A program made the translations under genes and the position numbers. The notes beneath the pieces were generated by a model. That model had not been told where the DNA came from, did not search any database, and was given only the letters and a program-made list of their open reading frames with translations. A DNA stretch of 64,000 nucleotides from Maioricimonas rarisocia (GTDB lineage Bacteria > Planctomycetota > Planctomycetia > Planctomycetales > Planctomycetaceae), in assembly GCF_007747795.1 (NCBI RefSeq), contig NZ_CP036275.1:5200001-5264000 (forward strand), in the 5' to 3' direction. This document shows positions 34,901-43,867 of this stretch, one piece after another (the first letter of the stretch is position 1; each line of letters begins with the position of its first letter).

Positions 34901-35323
34901 CTCAGTCATGCAGGCCTGTTCGACGCGCCGGTTGAAGAGAAGGAAATCGCCTCGATGGATCGACTCTTCTCGCTCGAGGATGAATCGGCGACACTCGAAC
35001 AGCGCGTGCGGTCATACCTGGACAGTAACTGCCGGCAGTGCCACACCACCGGGGGCGTGAACGCCAACTGGTTTGCCGACTTCTCGACGGAGCTTGCGGA
35101 GATGGGAGTCGTCGACGCCAAGCCGCTCAACCATATGGGCCTCTCGGGAGTGAAGCTGGTAACTCCGGGAGCTCCCGACGAATCGATCATGCTGATGCGC
35201 GTCACGACCGAGAAGACGGGTTATCGGATGCCGCCGCTGGGACGACTCAAGGTCGACCGGGCCGGCGTCGACGCGCTTCGCCGCTGGATTGATCAGCTCG
35301 AGCCGACGCCCGAAAAGAAGTGA
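31991..35323 (+). CDS. Secreted propeller-Ig-PA14-type protein with two CxxCH motifs
   Basis: 1110 residues from ATG 31991. Signal peptide YRLGVLLVAGMVTVQHVQA. Residues about 30-440 form a sorbosone/glucose dehydrogenase-like propeller (VTIGPDGHLYATT, NNLVFGPDGLLYANQGG, IVATGLRNPHGIVRHSNG, LKRGAYYGHVNGNRDEW). Residues about 450-620 hold Ig-like and cadherin/He_PIG-like modules (VAILSPENRATYMPGDDVEV; YDVRARASDNDDGATT; VSGQVRWSPQEAGEV). Residues about 640-780 look like a PA14/NPCBM-type sugar-binding domain. The C-terminal third has CMKCH (about 933) and CRQCH (about 1013) with a late Met-rich stretch (GYRMPPLGRLKVDRAG), as in planctomycete PSCyt-like cytochromes. A periplasmic dihaem dehydrogenase is likely; substrate unknown. 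Confidence 0.85.
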   Translation: MSDVGRVCGYRLGVLLVAGMVTVQHVQANDYFPRFSVQTLVERDSHSTVTIGPDGHLYATTTNSGGREERDNGEGETHREHLGEVWRYTLEPETGEITGEERLLTLPGPVNGFVFDPTATADRLEFYITVLNARGHLNRIRVKPAGEEAPVIENSIVVDFLGRGGNHGMNNLVFGPDGLLYANQGGRTFWGTEEDNHTAAVLTFDLDHPDFENGAISPRDYTLEQMWGGDSPIQIVATGLRNPHGIVRHSNGEFYVTIHDPPRGPLAVGGPIREEVVSDGPPDLVARLKRGAYYGHVNGNRDEWVSYGGNPTAEVDPFEIPEYPVGTMPLPNYDLSLMVGTRRNHCISGIDEYLNGDLVVGYLYARGAEGVNLAGIERFVLDEEGNLTGEHEFLKGADNRPLVFQGVMDVLVTEKGWIYVANFGRRRGDGGTKGSIDLLKPLGGNLAPSVAILSPENRATYMPGDDVEVQVEAIDYDGEVEAVSLLVNGREVPCHRSSEAASTWVATLEQPTIGRYDVRARASDNDDGATTTDPLFLQVGSDVHPPVLTELPKATAYAGFDYRSQVQAKASPAARFSLEGAPTGMTIDQVSGQVRWSPQEAGEVNVRVVADNGTEPRAVRTIHIQVLASRAPEIAADAARGLIPEIDYTERQLGEEAATAGDAHVRTGTAPTLDRECARGTVATYGGYFGVETAGRYDFRLNKEISATLSIGDETIVDSGDQFEGSIPLEKGMHAFSLVVEGCGAQGAEVLSVRGPGESAWSSVATYGLYRHADSYGLSSVQRAQPYLLMPRDERDFLPQRLSETGVFSDTASITLAPGAVSYDVNSPLWSDGAKKDRWVFVPAGDAVTFEEQAPWEFPAGTVFVKHFALGKNDTRIETRLTVIKEDGTLYGVTYRWRASQMDADLVTAGYETSVVVDADQQQRWFFPGPEDCMKCHTYAAGFVLGMNTRQLNREFRYAETGRSDNQLRALSHAGLFDAPVEEKEIASMDRLFSLEDESATLEQRVRSYLDSNCRQCHTTGGVNANWFADFSTELAEMGVVDAKPLNHMGLSGVKLVTPGAPDESIMLMRVTTEKTGYRMPPLGRLKVDRAGVDALRRWIDQLEPTPEKK

Positions 35324-35387
35324 ACGGACACCGCCTCCCGGCCAGCGACCGGGCTGTCACGTGTGATTCTCTGAAGGATGATCAACC

Positions 35388-36347
35388 ATGCCTGCGTCTC
35401 TTCGAGCCGCTCTGATCGGTGCAGTCGGTCTGTCTCTGCTGCTGTTGCCTGCGGTCATTCCGTCCCTGCTGGCGGCGGACGAGCCCGCAGCCGAGCGGGA
35501 CTTCGTACCGCAGACGGCGGCCGAACTGCTGGCGCCGGAGAATCTGACGGCATGGCTGGTGATGTTTACCGATCCGACGCGGCGGACGGTCGAGGAGCGG
35601 GCCGAGATGGTGGCCCGGCACGGATTCCGCAAAGTCGGTTTCGAGGCGTTCCCGAAGTACGTGCCGTTGCTCGAGGAACAGATGGAGGCTTACTCGCAGC
35701 ACGGGATTGAGACGACCTGCGTCTACATGGTGATCGAAACGCAAACGCCATCGAAGGAGGCGCACGTCACGCACATCTTCGATGTCCTGGAGCGTCGCGG
35801 CGAGACACCGGACATCTGGGCCATGTTCTCACGCAATTCCTTCAAGGACGTCCCTGAACAGGAACGCATGGAGAAGCTGATCGAAGCGTTCTCCGATCTG
35901 GCGCGGCGTGCGGAGAAGTCCGGCTGCAAGCTGGCGATCTACAACTATGGATCGTGGTTCGGCGAAGTCGACGTCCAGCTGGGAGTCATTGAAGGGATTC
36001 GCGGAGAGACCGGGATCGACGTCGGTACGGTCCTGAACTTTCACCGCGGCCACCACCTGATGGATGACTTTCCGGAGGCATTGCGGCGCATGATGCCGCA
36101 TCTTGTCGCTGTGAATATCAATGGCATGAACTCGAAGGACGCGGGCTACAGAGGTGGCGGGGCGAAAATCCTTCCGGTTGGACAGGGTGACTACGAGCAG
36201 ACGATGTTGCAGCAGCTCTTTGACGCCGGCTATCGGGGACCGATTGGAATCATCGATCACCGCAACGGCATCGATGCGGATACCGCTCTGAGCGAGAACC
36301 TCCAGGGAGTCGCCCGACTGCGGAGAGTGCTTGCTTCCGACAAGTGA
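35388..36347 (+). CDS. Secreted xylose-isomerase-like TIM barrel (sugar phosphate isomerase/epimerase family)
   Basis: 319 residues. Signal peptide LIGAVGLSLLLLPAVIPSLLA-ADE. The barrel is of the AP2Ec/xylose-isomerase-like family: EMVARHGFRKVGFEAF, GIETTCVYMVIETQTP, GCKLAIYNYGSWFGE, GIDVGTVLNFHRGHHL, HLVAVNINGM and GPIGIIDHRNGIDADTA; metal-ligand Glu/Asp/His candidates fall at strand ends. In planctomycetes such exported barrels are common and may act on oligosaccharides or be sugar 3-epimerases. It follows the dihaem propeller protein by 64 bases, possibly in one transcript. Confidence 0.82.
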   Translation: MPASLRAALIGAVGLSLLLLPAVIPSLLAADEPAAERDFVPQTAAELLAPENLTAWLVMFTDPTRRTVEERAEMVARHGFRKVGFEAFPKYVPLLEEQMEAYSQHGIETTCVYMVIETQTPSKEAHVTHIFDVLERRGETPDIWAMFSRNSFKDVPEQERMEKLIEAFSDLARRAEKSGCKLAIYNYGSWFGEVDVQLGVIEGIRGETGIDVGTVLNFHRGHHLMDDFPEALRRMMPHLVAVNINGMNSKDAGYRGGGAKILPVGQGDYEQTMLQQLFDAGYRGPIGIIDHRNGIDADTALSENLQGVARLRRVLASDK

Positions 36348-36619
36348 CCCACGCGGCGGTCGTCGGCGGAGTGGCCATGCCACCGTGGGGGCATGCTTGC
36401 CCTTCGAGGCAAGCAAGTGCCTCGAACGACGTTCGCACTGCTGGACAAGCCAGCAGTGGCACCCGCAAACGACGTCTATTTTGATAGGAGGCACGTGCGG
36501 CACCAATCCGCTACGTTGTAGCCGCGGTGGGCGCGTCGGCACTTCCGGACGAAGCTGTCTCAGTTCCAGACCGCCATCCATTGATTTCCACCCTCTGAGT
36601 GTTTCGAGAGAGTTGCTCC
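36348..36619. other. Intergenic region with three consecutive hairpins
   Basis: GTGGC-CAT-GCCAC (36371-36383), GCTTGCC-CTTCGA-GGCAAGC (36395-36414) and the hairpin repeat at 36436-36458 follow one another after the TIM-barrel gene. None has a T-tract. They could block transcription or protect the 3' end of the transcript. No gene seen. Confidence 0.5.
36436..36465. repeat. Hairpin repeat CACTGCTGG/CCAGCAGTG, copy 3
   Basis: CACTGCTGG, loop ACAAG, CCAGCAGTG, then GCACCCG; identical to copy 1 at 401-430, 36 kb away. Confidence 0.8.
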
Positions 36620-38707
36620 ATGTCCTGCGAGGTTTCCGGCGGATCGCGGCGTGATTTCCTGCGAATGGCGACGGCGAGTACCCTTGGTTCTCTGGTCGCC
36701 CACGAATGGCTGGCGAGCGAAGCCGCCACTGCTGCGGAGCCTCCCCCGCTGATGCGGCTGAACCGTTTCCCGCGGATGCTGCAGGAATACTACGTCCAGC
36801 GGATGCGGGCGTTTCACGACGAACGGGTTGCCCGACTGGCTCAGCTGCAGACCCGCTCGGATGCTCAGGCCTATGTGGAGTCGTGCCGGAGCCGCATTCG
36901 CAAGTGTCTGGGCCCCAATCCCGAACGAACGCCACTCAAGCCCCGCGTCACAAGTGTGCTGGAGCGGGACGGCTACAAGATTGAGAACCTGATCTTCGAG
37001 AGTCGGCCGGGCTTCCTCGTCACCGGAAACCTGTATGTGCCGACGAATGTGACCGGTCGACGTCCGGCTGTCGTCGGAACGTGCGGTCACTCTCACAACG
37101 GCAAGGCGGCCGGCGCATACCAGTCCTTCTCACAGGGGCTCGCCCGCAAGGGGTTCGTCTGTCTGACATTCGATCCGATCGGTCAGGGAGAACGACTGCA
37201 GTATCTCGATGATGACCACACGTCGCACGTGGGTGTCGGCGTCCGGGAACACCTGCTGGCCGGAAACCAGCAGTACCTCGTCGGCGAGAACCTTTCGTTC
37301 TGGCGGGCGTGGGACGGCATCCGGGCACTCGACTATCTGCAGACCCGCGAGGAAGTCGATCCGGAACAGATCGCCGTCACGGGCAACTCCGGCGGCGGCA
37401 CCATGACGACGCTTCTGAGTGGTCTCGAAGATCGGTGGAGCATGGCGGCCCCGTCATGCTTTGTGACGTCGTTCGTCCGGAACCTCGAAAACGAACTGCC
37501 GGCCGATACGGAACAGTGCCCTCCCAGCGTGCTGGCGCATGGTCTGGATCACGAGGACTTCCTCGCAGCGCTCGCTCCCAGACCGGTCATCATCCTGGCC
37601 AAGGAGAAGGACTTCTTCGACGTCCGCGGTGCCGAGGAAGCCTACGGCCGACTCAAGCGTCTCTACACGCTGCTGGGATCGCCCGACAATATCGGCCTGT
37701 TTGTCGGTCCGACGACGCACGGTTTCTCCATCGAGAACCGCGAAGCGATGTATGGCTGGTTCAGCCGCCACACGGGAGGGGATGCCGATCAGCCGGAGCC
37801 GGAACAGACGATCGAGACCGATGAAGTTCTCACCTGTACTCCAGAAGGCCAGGTGAATCTGCTCGGATCAAGGACCGTTCCGCAGTTCACCCGCGAGCGG
37901 GCCGAGACCCTGAAAAAAGCGCGGGGTGACGTGGCAGCCGACGTCATTCGCGACCGTCTCAATGAGTGGCTCGATGGGAGAACACCGCCGGAGGATCCGC
38001 GCTACAGAATCCTCCGCCCATACTGGAGGCGACAGCACCCGACGCGAAGTGCGCTGACGTACGTGATCGAGACCGAGCCGGATGTGCAGGCCGTGGTCTA
38101 TGGACTGTACGGAGAGCTGCACTCGTCCCGCCCGCCCAAGGGGAAGGGGACGGCAATCCTGTACGTTTCGCATCTGTCTTCAGACGAGGAGCTGCGCGAG
38201 AACGAACTGCTCCTCGAGACGATCAAGTCGAGCCCGGAGACTCCCGTCTTTACACTCGACGTTCGGGGTGTCGGCGAGTCGCAGCCGAACACTACGGATG
38301 AGAACACGTCGCTGCATGCAGCCTACGGGGCGGACTTCATGTATGCGGCCCACGGAATCATGTTCGACGATGCGATGCCGCTGCAGCGCGCCTTCGACAT
38401 CATGACCGTGCTCAACTGGATCAGGACGTTCGGCTACTCAGACGTCCACCTGATCGCCAACGGCTGGGGAACAATCCCGGGGACGTTCGCTTCGATTCTG
38501 CACCCGATGGTCCAGCAGGTAACGCTGCAGCACCCGTTGGCCTCGTACACGGCACTTGCGACGGCCGAAACGTACACCTGGCCACTTTCCTCAATGATCC
38601 CTGGCGTGCTGAACCATTTCGATCTGCCGGATTGCTATGCGGCACTCGAATCGAAGAAGGTGGCGCTGGTCGAACCGTGGGGCCCCGATCAGGACTTCGA
38701 CAGCTGA
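36620..38707 (+). CDS. Tat-exported tandem alpha/beta hydrolase (acetyl-xylan-esterase-like)
   Basis: 695 residues from ATG 36620. Tat signal SRRDFLRMATASTLGSLVAH. First hydrolase domain (about 95-390): LYVPTNVTGRRPAVVGTCGH, FDPIGQGERLQYLDD and nucleophile elbow VTGNSGGGTMTT with Ser near residue 257, then PRPVIILAKEKDFFD and GPTTHGFSIEN supplying Asp and His. Second domain (about 480-670): GTAILYVSHLSSDEE, TLDVRGVGESQPN, but the elbow reads LIANGWGT, so the Ser is replaced by Gly and this half should be inactive. Carbohydrate esterase or amidase activity on plant or algal polymers is plausible. Confidence 0.82.
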   Translation: MSCEVSGGSRRDFLRMATASTLGSLVAHEWLASEAATAAEPPPLMRLNRFPRMLQEYYVQRMRAFHDERVARLAQLQTRSDAQAYVESCRSRIRKCLGPNPERTPLKPRVTSVLERDGYKIENLIFESRPGFLVTGNLYVPTNVTGRRPAVVGTCGHSHNGKAAGAYQSFSQGLARKGFVCLTFDPIGQGERLQYLDDDHTSHVGVGVREHLLAGNQQYLVGENLSFWRAWDGIRALDYLQTREEVDPEQIAVTGNSGGGTMTTLLSGLEDRWSMAAPSCFVTSFVRNLENELPADTEQCPPSVLAHGLDHEDFLAALAPRPVIILAKEKDFFDVRGAEEAYGRLKRLYTLLGSPDNIGLFVGPTTHGFSIENREAMYGWFSRHTGGDADQPEPEQTIETDEVLTCTPEGQVNLLGSRTVPQFTRERAETLKKARGDVAADVIRDRLNEWLDGRTPPEDPRYRILRPYWRRQHPTRSALTYVIETEPDVQAVVYGLYGELHSSRPPKGKGTAILYVSHLSSDEELRENELLLETIKSSPETPVFTLDVRGVGESQPNTTDENTSLHAAYGADFMYAAHGIMFDDAMPLQRAFDIMTVLNWIRTFGYSDVHLIANGWGTIPGTFASILHPMVQQVTLQHPLASYTALATAETYTWPLSSMIPGVLNHFDLPDCYAALESKKVALVEPWGPDQDFDS

Positions 38708-39109
38708 TTGTGTCGTTCGTGAAGGTTGTGGGATCCGAGCGCCTTCCAAGGAGGCTGCTCAGGCCTTCCTGGTTGACGCACCGATTGTGCCCGCCTGCCT
38801 CGACGTTCCACTCCCACGACTTTTCGCGGCTTTTCTCAGCCTGCAAAGCGGCCAACTCAAGCGTCTGCCGGCGGACGGCTGGAGCACGAGAATGCCGCTG
38901 ATCTTGCCGTCTGCGCCGGGCTGACAGGGAGCGCGCGACGAGTTCGCTCGCATGCGCGGACGTGGCTCGATGTGGTCTCGATCGCGCGGGGCGGGTCGCC
39001 GCACACCCCTGACGCATGCACCTCTTTACATATGTTGATGTGAACGACACCATGGTACGGGTGTACGATCATACCTCTTCCCCGCCCCACAGCTGTTGAC
39101 CGCTGGTCC
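38708..39109. other. Intergenic region, nothing recognised
   Basis: Carries no plausible gene. The promoter of the PSD1/DUF1501 pair should lie near its right end, where base composition drops (TTTACATATGTTGATG at 39025-39040), but I cannot define it. Confidence 0.4.
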
Positions 39110-42019
39110 ATGCCCGCCAAACCTCAGTTGACCGCCAGCTCTTACCGACGCATCGCAACGGCATGTTGTGCGGCATTCGTACTCTTCCTGCAATTGCCTG
39201 AGAGCGTCGGTGCTGACGGGCCCGGCCTTTCAAGGAGTGACTGGCAGCGCAATGGACTGGTGAGCCAACGGTTCGAGATCCAGGGGACTGAAAGCCGAAA
39301 CAATCCACTTCGGCGGCAGCTCGACGAACCGTATTCCGGCGATGAACTTTTCGTTCGGTATCGGCTGCGGTACGACGCCCGCACGATCGACTTGCCGACT
39401 GAAGATGAAGGCGAGTTCTTCGTGCTCTGGCTGGACATCAGCGAGGGGAGCGATGCCAGCTCGCACAGTCAGCACGTGCCCAACATCGGGATCCACGTGG
39501 ACGGTGACGTCAACCGATTCATGGTCCGCTACGTCAGCAGTGCCGAGGCGTTCGGTCCCCCGCTCGAAGGGGACCGGGACGTGCTGGTTGTCGCCCGCCT
39601 GAGCAAGACGACTTCCGGAAGGCAGGAGCCGTTCGATCGGCTCGATCTCTGGATCGACCCGAATCCGAAAGACCGGCCCGAACCTGATGCGGCAGTCACC
39701 AGCCGTCGCGCGCTGCATGTCGTGGAATGGATCGGCTTCTCGACGGGTCTCAAGACCGAGATCGACGACCGGATCGAGGTGTGGGACATCGATGTTTCGG
39801 GGACATGGGAAGAATTGTTCGGCTTGCCCCCCGCGCCGCCGCCGGAAACCCTCGAGCCGCTGCCGGAAGCCGAGCGGACGGTAGCATTCGCCGAAGACGT
39901 CTTTCCGATCCTGAGATCCCGCTGCTTTGAATGCCATTCCGGCGAGGACGCGACCGAAGGTGTCCGGCTGGACGTGCTGGACGAGGTGGTCAATCAGACC
40001 GCTCCGCGCGACGCGGCGAGCAGCCGCCTGTTCGAGCTTGTTTCCAACGGAGAGATGCCGCCCGACGGCCCATCGCTCAACAGCAAGGAATTGCAGGTCC
40101 TGCGGGCGTGGATCGACGAGGGCCTGCACTGGGACGAGACGTTGCTGCCGACACCTGTCCCGACAACGGACCACTGGGCGTTCCAGCCTGTTCGGCGGCC
40201 TGTCATTCCGACCGTTTCGACGCCGGAGTGGATCCGGACCCCGGTTGATGCCTTCATCGGCCGCAAGCATGAGGAGCGCGGACTGCAACCTGCTCCGGAA
40301 GCCGATCCATACGTGCTTCGCCGGCGGTTGGCGCTTGATCTGCTGGGTCTGCCGCCCGATCCCGAGAATACAGGGGTGCCCTACGAGACGCTGGTCGAGA
40401 AGTTCCTGACGCGGCCGGAGTACGGGGAACGGTGGGGCCGGCACTGGCTTGACGTGGCCCGCTGGGCTGAGAGCAACGGTCATCAGCACAATCGCCATCG
40501 CTCGTATGCCTGGCGATATCGGGACTGGGTTGTTGACGCCTTCGCCAGCGACAAACCGTACGATGCCTTCGTCCGCGAACAGCTCGCGGGCGATCAGCTC
40601 GAGCCGTTCTCGAATGAGAACCTCGTTGCGACCGGATTCCTGGCGGCGGCCCGATACAGCGGAAACGAACTGGACAAGGAGATTCAGCGAAACGACATTC
40701 TGGTGGACGTGGCCAACACGACGGCCAAAGCCTTTCTTGGGCTTACACTCGAATGTGCGCAGTGTCACACGCACAAGTTCGATCCAATTTCGATCCGTGA
40801 TTACTACCGCTTCCAGGCGTTTTTCGCGAAGGCTCAACCGGCGAACGTCGTTTTTTCAGGTGAGCGTGATTCTGCCCGAGCACTGATTGAAGAGCGCTGG
40901 CGGATCTTTGACTCCGTGCACGACCGCATGGTGGCTGCGAAACGTCGGCAGGAAGTCCCGGAGCCGATCTACGTCAGTCCGACATCTGTGGTTCGCGGAA
41001 TGAACCCGGAGGAAAAGCGGCGATTCAATGAACTGGAGCAGTCGATTGCCGCGCTGGATCAGACGTGGGCCTACTTCTCACCCGCAAACGCAAGCAGCGA
41101 CGTACCGGTTGCTCCGCACGAAATGCGCTGGCCGCTGCCGCGGGATCCGTCGAAGCTTGAGCAGTTGCGGACGACGATCCTGGTCCGGGGAGACGTCACG
41201 TCCCGGGGTCCGGAAGTCTTCCCCGGATGGCCGGCCGTTTTCGGCCTGACCCCGCCGGAACTGGAAAAACCACGCCTGGCGCTGGCGAACTGGATGACAG
41301 ACCCTGCCAACCCACTGACAGCCCGGGTCTGGGTGAATCGCATCTGGCAGTGGCATTTCGGCCGCGGGCTCGTGGAGACCAGCGGCGACTTCGGCACGCA
41401 GGGGACGCCGCCGACACATCCCGAACTGCTCGACTTTCTCGCCAGTGAACTGATCGACAGCGGATGGAGCACGCGGCACATCCATCGTCTGATCGTAAAC
41501 TCGGCAACGTACCGCCAGTCGAGCGCGTTCTCTGCAGCGAACGATTCCCTCGATCCGGGCAACTCGCTGCTGTGGCGGTGGACTCCGCGACGCCTGGAAT
41601 CGGAGGCAATCCGCGATTGCATTCTCGCGGTATCGGGTCGGCTCGATCCGCGGCGTGGCGGTCCCGGTGAGGACGGCAAGACGCTTCGCCGCAGCCTCTA
41701 CCTGAGGCAACGTCGTGGCGACCTGCCGCATCAGCAGATGTTGTTTGACGGTTCGACCGGGATTGTCAGCTGCACCCAGCGACGGGTCTCGACGACTGCG
41801 CTGCAGCCGCTATGGCTGCTCAACAGCCAGTTCGTTCAGGACGCTGCCACGACACTGGCTGAGCGGACCGAAACAATTGACGAAGCGTTCCGGCTCGCGC
41901 TCGCTCGCGAACCGACTGGGGACGAACGCGCCGCGTTGACCGAACTCGTCAACGAGTTCGGCATGGAGAGTGCCTGCCTCGCCATCCTGAATGCCAGCGA
42001 GTTTGTCTACATCCCATGA
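39110..42019 (+). CDS. PSCyt1-DUF1549-DUF1553 (PSD1) exported cytochrome-like protein
   Basis: 969 residues. Signal peptide IATACCAAFVLFLQLPESVG. Residues about 45-245 form an N-terminal beta domain not seen in the 17194 protein. A cytochrome motif CFECH (about 272) opens PSCyt1 with GEMPPDGPSL as the probable axial-Met loop. DUF1549 (about 365-600) has RRRLALDLLGLPPDPE, WGRHWLDVARWAESNG and LECAQCHTHKFDPI (about 548). DUF1553 (about 715-960) has PRLALANWMTDPANPL, VWVNRIWQWHFGRGLVE, THPELLDFLASELI and LWLLNSQFVQDAA. First gene of a pair with DUF1501 (ATGA overlap). Likely periplasmic; function of the pair unproven. Confidence 0.9.
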   Translation: MPAKPQLTASSYRRIATACCAAFVLFLQLPESVGADGPGLSRSDWQRNGLVSQRFEIQGTESRNNPLRRQLDEPYSGDELFVRYRLRYDARTIDLPTEDEGEFFVLWLDISEGSDASSHSQHVPNIGIHVDGDVNRFMVRYVSSAEAFGPPLEGDRDVLVVARLSKTTSGRQEPFDRLDLWIDPNPKDRPEPDAAVTSRRALHVVEWIGFSTGLKTEIDDRIEVWDIDVSGTWEELFGLPPAPPPETLEPLPEAERTVAFAEDVFPILRSRCFECHSGEDATEGVRLDVLDEVVNQTAPRDAASSRLFELVSNGEMPPDGPSLNSKELQVLRAWIDEGLHWDETLLPTPVPTTDHWAFQPVRRPVIPTVSTPEWIRTPVDAFIGRKHEERGLQPAPEADPYVLRRRLALDLLGLPPDPENTGVPYETLVEKFLTRPEYGERWGRHWLDVARWAESNGHQHNRHRSYAWRYRDWVVDAFASDKPYDAFVREQLAGDQLEPFSNENLVATGFLAAARYSGNELDKEIQRNDILVDVANTTAKAFLGLTLECAQCHTHKFDPISIRDYYRFQAFFAKAQPANVVFSGERDSARALIEERWRIFDSVHDRMVAAKRRQEVPEPIYVSPTSVVRGMNPEEKRRFNELEQSIAALDQTWAYFSPANASSDVPVAPHEMRWPLPRDPSKLEQLRTTILVRGDVTSRGPEVFPGWPAVFGLTPPELEKPRLALANWMTDPANPLTARVWVNRIWQWHFGRGLVETSGDFGTQGTPPTHPELLDFLASELIDSGWSTRHIHRLIVNSATYRQSSAFSAANDSLDPGNSLLWRWTPRRLESEAIRDCILAVSGRLDPRRGGPGEDGKTLRRSLYLRQRRGDLPHQQMLFDGSTGIVSCTQRRVSTTALQPLWLLNSQFVQDAATTLAERTETIDEAFRLALAREPTGDERAALTELVNEFGMESACLAILNASEFVYIP

Positions 42020-43446
42020 GTCATCTGCACCAAGCCAACATGTATCAACCATCGCCGGAAATCACCCGCCGCTCGTTCGCTGCCGCATCGGGGTTCGGGA
42101 TCGGCTCCCTTGCATTGCGGTCGCTCCTGGCGGGAGACGCGAGCACAGCCGGGCCGGGTGATACACCGCTGCCGCACCATCCACCGACGGCGCGCAGCGT
42201 GATTGTGCTCTTCATGGCTGGCGGGCCGAGTCAGGTGGATACGTTTGACCCCAAACCGGAACTCGCGAAGCTGGCGGGCAAGGATGTTCCGGATTCCATT
42301 GCCCGGAACGTGCCGAAGATCAAGCGGGCCGGTCTGAAGAATCTGCTGGCCTCGCCCTGGAAGTTCATTCCTCGGGGGGAGAGCGGAATCCCCATCTCGA
42401 CACTGCTGCCGGAGACGGCCAGGCACGCCGACGACCTCTGCGTGATCCGCTCGATGACACACCGCAATCCGGTGCATGGTCCGGGTGAATGCGTGGCCCT
42501 GACCGGAACGGGAGCCGGCGACCGACCGAGTGTCGGAGCCTGGTCGATCTACGGACTGGGGAGCGAGAGCCGCGAACTCCCCGCATTCATCACGATGAAT
42601 CTGATGACGGAGGGGATGCAGCATCCGCAAGCGGCCGGCTGGGGCCCCGGATTTCTGCCGTCACGCTACCAGGGAACCGTCGTCGAGCCTGTCAGGGGCA
42701 TCGACGACGTCGACATGCCAGCCGGAGTCAGCAACGAACGGCGGCAACGCGAACTCGAGGTGATCAGGCAACTCAATCGCCGCTACCTGGATTCCGTCGA
42801 GCATCACAGCGAGCTGGAAGCACGGATTCGCAGCTACGAGATGGCTTTCCGGATGCAGACCGCGGCGCCGGAACTGTTCGATACAGGGCAGGAGTCCAAA
42901 CAGACTCAGCAACTGTACGGCCTTGATGCGGACGCGACGAAGACTGTGGGACGTGCCTGTCTGCTGGCGCGTCGAATGGTCGAGCGGGGCGTGCGGTTTA
43001 TTCAGATCCGTGTCGGTGGTTGGGATGCCCATGGCAACATCCGTGGCAACCACACGAACATGGCGGGTCGGACGGACAAGCCGATCGCGGGACTCATTGC
43101 CGACCTCAAGCGTCGCGGCCTGCTTGATTCCACGCTGCTCGTGTGGGGAGGGGAGTTCGGCAGAACGCCCACCATGGAAGGGCGAGCGAAGGGTCGCGAC
43201 CATTCGCCTGCCGCCTACGCGGTCTGGCTGGCCGGAGGCGGCGTACGGGGCGGGCAGATCATTGGCGAGACCGACCCCATCGGGTACACGGTGACCGCAA
43301 GGCCCGTCAAACCGGTCGAGCTGCACGCCACGATGCTGCACGCGCTTGGCATCAATTCGGACCGACTTGTCTACGATCACCATGGACTTCAGGAAACGCC
43401 CGTGGGGGTCACCGGCGGTCGTCCGGTTCTGGAAGCATTCGCGTAA
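42016..43446 (+). CDS. DUF1501 protein (alkaline-phosphatase/sulfatase-like fold)
   Basis: 476 residues, start overlapping the previous stop by four bases. Tat signal ITRRSFAAASGFGIGSLALR. Typical segments: SVIVLFMAGGPSQVDTFDPK, CVIRSMTHRNPVHGPGEC, FITMNLMTEGMQHPQAAGW, ERGVRFIQIRVGGWDAHGN, LLVWGGEFGRTPTMEGRAKG, DHSPAAYAVWLAGGGVRGGQ. The family matches the 15815 protein with all expected segments present. It probably forms a complex or pathway with the preceding PSD1 protein. Confidence 0.9.
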   Translation: MSHLHQANMYQPSPEITRRSFAAASGFGIGSLALRSLLAGDASTAGPGDTPLPHHPPTARSVIVLFMAGGPSQVDTFDPKPELAKLAGKDVPDSIARNVPKIKRAGLKNLLASPWKFIPRGESGIPISTLLPETARHADDLCVIRSMTHRNPVHGPGECVALTGTGAGDRPSVGAWSIYGLGSESRELPAFITMNLMTEGMQHPQAAGWGPGFLPSRYQGTVVEPVRGIDDVDMPAGVSNERRQRELEVIRQLNRRYLDSVEHHSELEARIRSYEMAFRMQTAAPELFDTGQESKQTQQLYGLDADATKTVGRACLLARRMVERGVRFIQIRVGGWDAHGNIRGNHTNMAGRTDKPIAGLIADLKRRGLLDSTLLVWGGEFGRTPTMEGRAKGRDHSPAAYAVWLAGGGVRGGQIIGETDPIGYTVTARPVKPVELHATMLHALGINSDRLVYDHHGLQETPVGVTGGRPVLEAFA

Positions 43447-43867
43447 CAGAACGAGTGGCGGAGCCGATTGCGGGGCAGCGAACCATCCTGACGGGCGTTG
43501 CACGTTGGAGGGACGCGTCACCGACAGTGACCAGGTCTCGGCTTCGAGTTCGTCGAGTGCTTCGCGGATCACCGCCGCGCTTGACTGCAGTTGTGACTGC
43601 TCTTCGGAGCTGAGTGGCAGCGAAACTGCGGCCGCAGCAAGTCGAGACAATCAGGCTGTGGGGCGTGGCCTGCACCATACGGCTCGGCGACCTGCTCAAG
43701 GTCTACCGGCGACGGGCGGCGCAGAAGGAACCCGTCACACCGTTCGGTTCACGCCGCTGCACAGTGCGGGGCCACTCCGCGGTATGCTGTTGCGAGGCTC
43801 CGCGGTCTTGTTCGTGCCTCAGCATCAGGTGATTGACCGGCTCGGCGCGCATTGCCCTCCCTGACAT
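43447..43867. other. Intergenic region between convergent genes
   Basis: A minus-strand open frame beginning at 43650 starts in a protein-like way (SSEEQSQLQSSAAVIREALD) but soon becomes antisense to the DUF1501 gene, so I do not call it. Nothing else is recognised. Confidence 0.4.

Noticed and set aside
35829..36935. 368-codon minus-strand open frame across the TIM-barrel and hydrolase genes
   Set aside because: Runs through two good + strand genes and the hairpin cluster; no features of its own.
39230..40837. 535-codon minus-strand open frame inside the PSD1 gene
   Set aside because: No protein-like features; the + strand frame carries clear DUF1549/DUF1553 motifs.
42661..43650. 329-codon minus-strand open frame with a protein-like first 45 residues
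   Set aside because: Only the part in 43500-43650 is plausible; the rest is antisense to DUF1501. Too little to support a gene.
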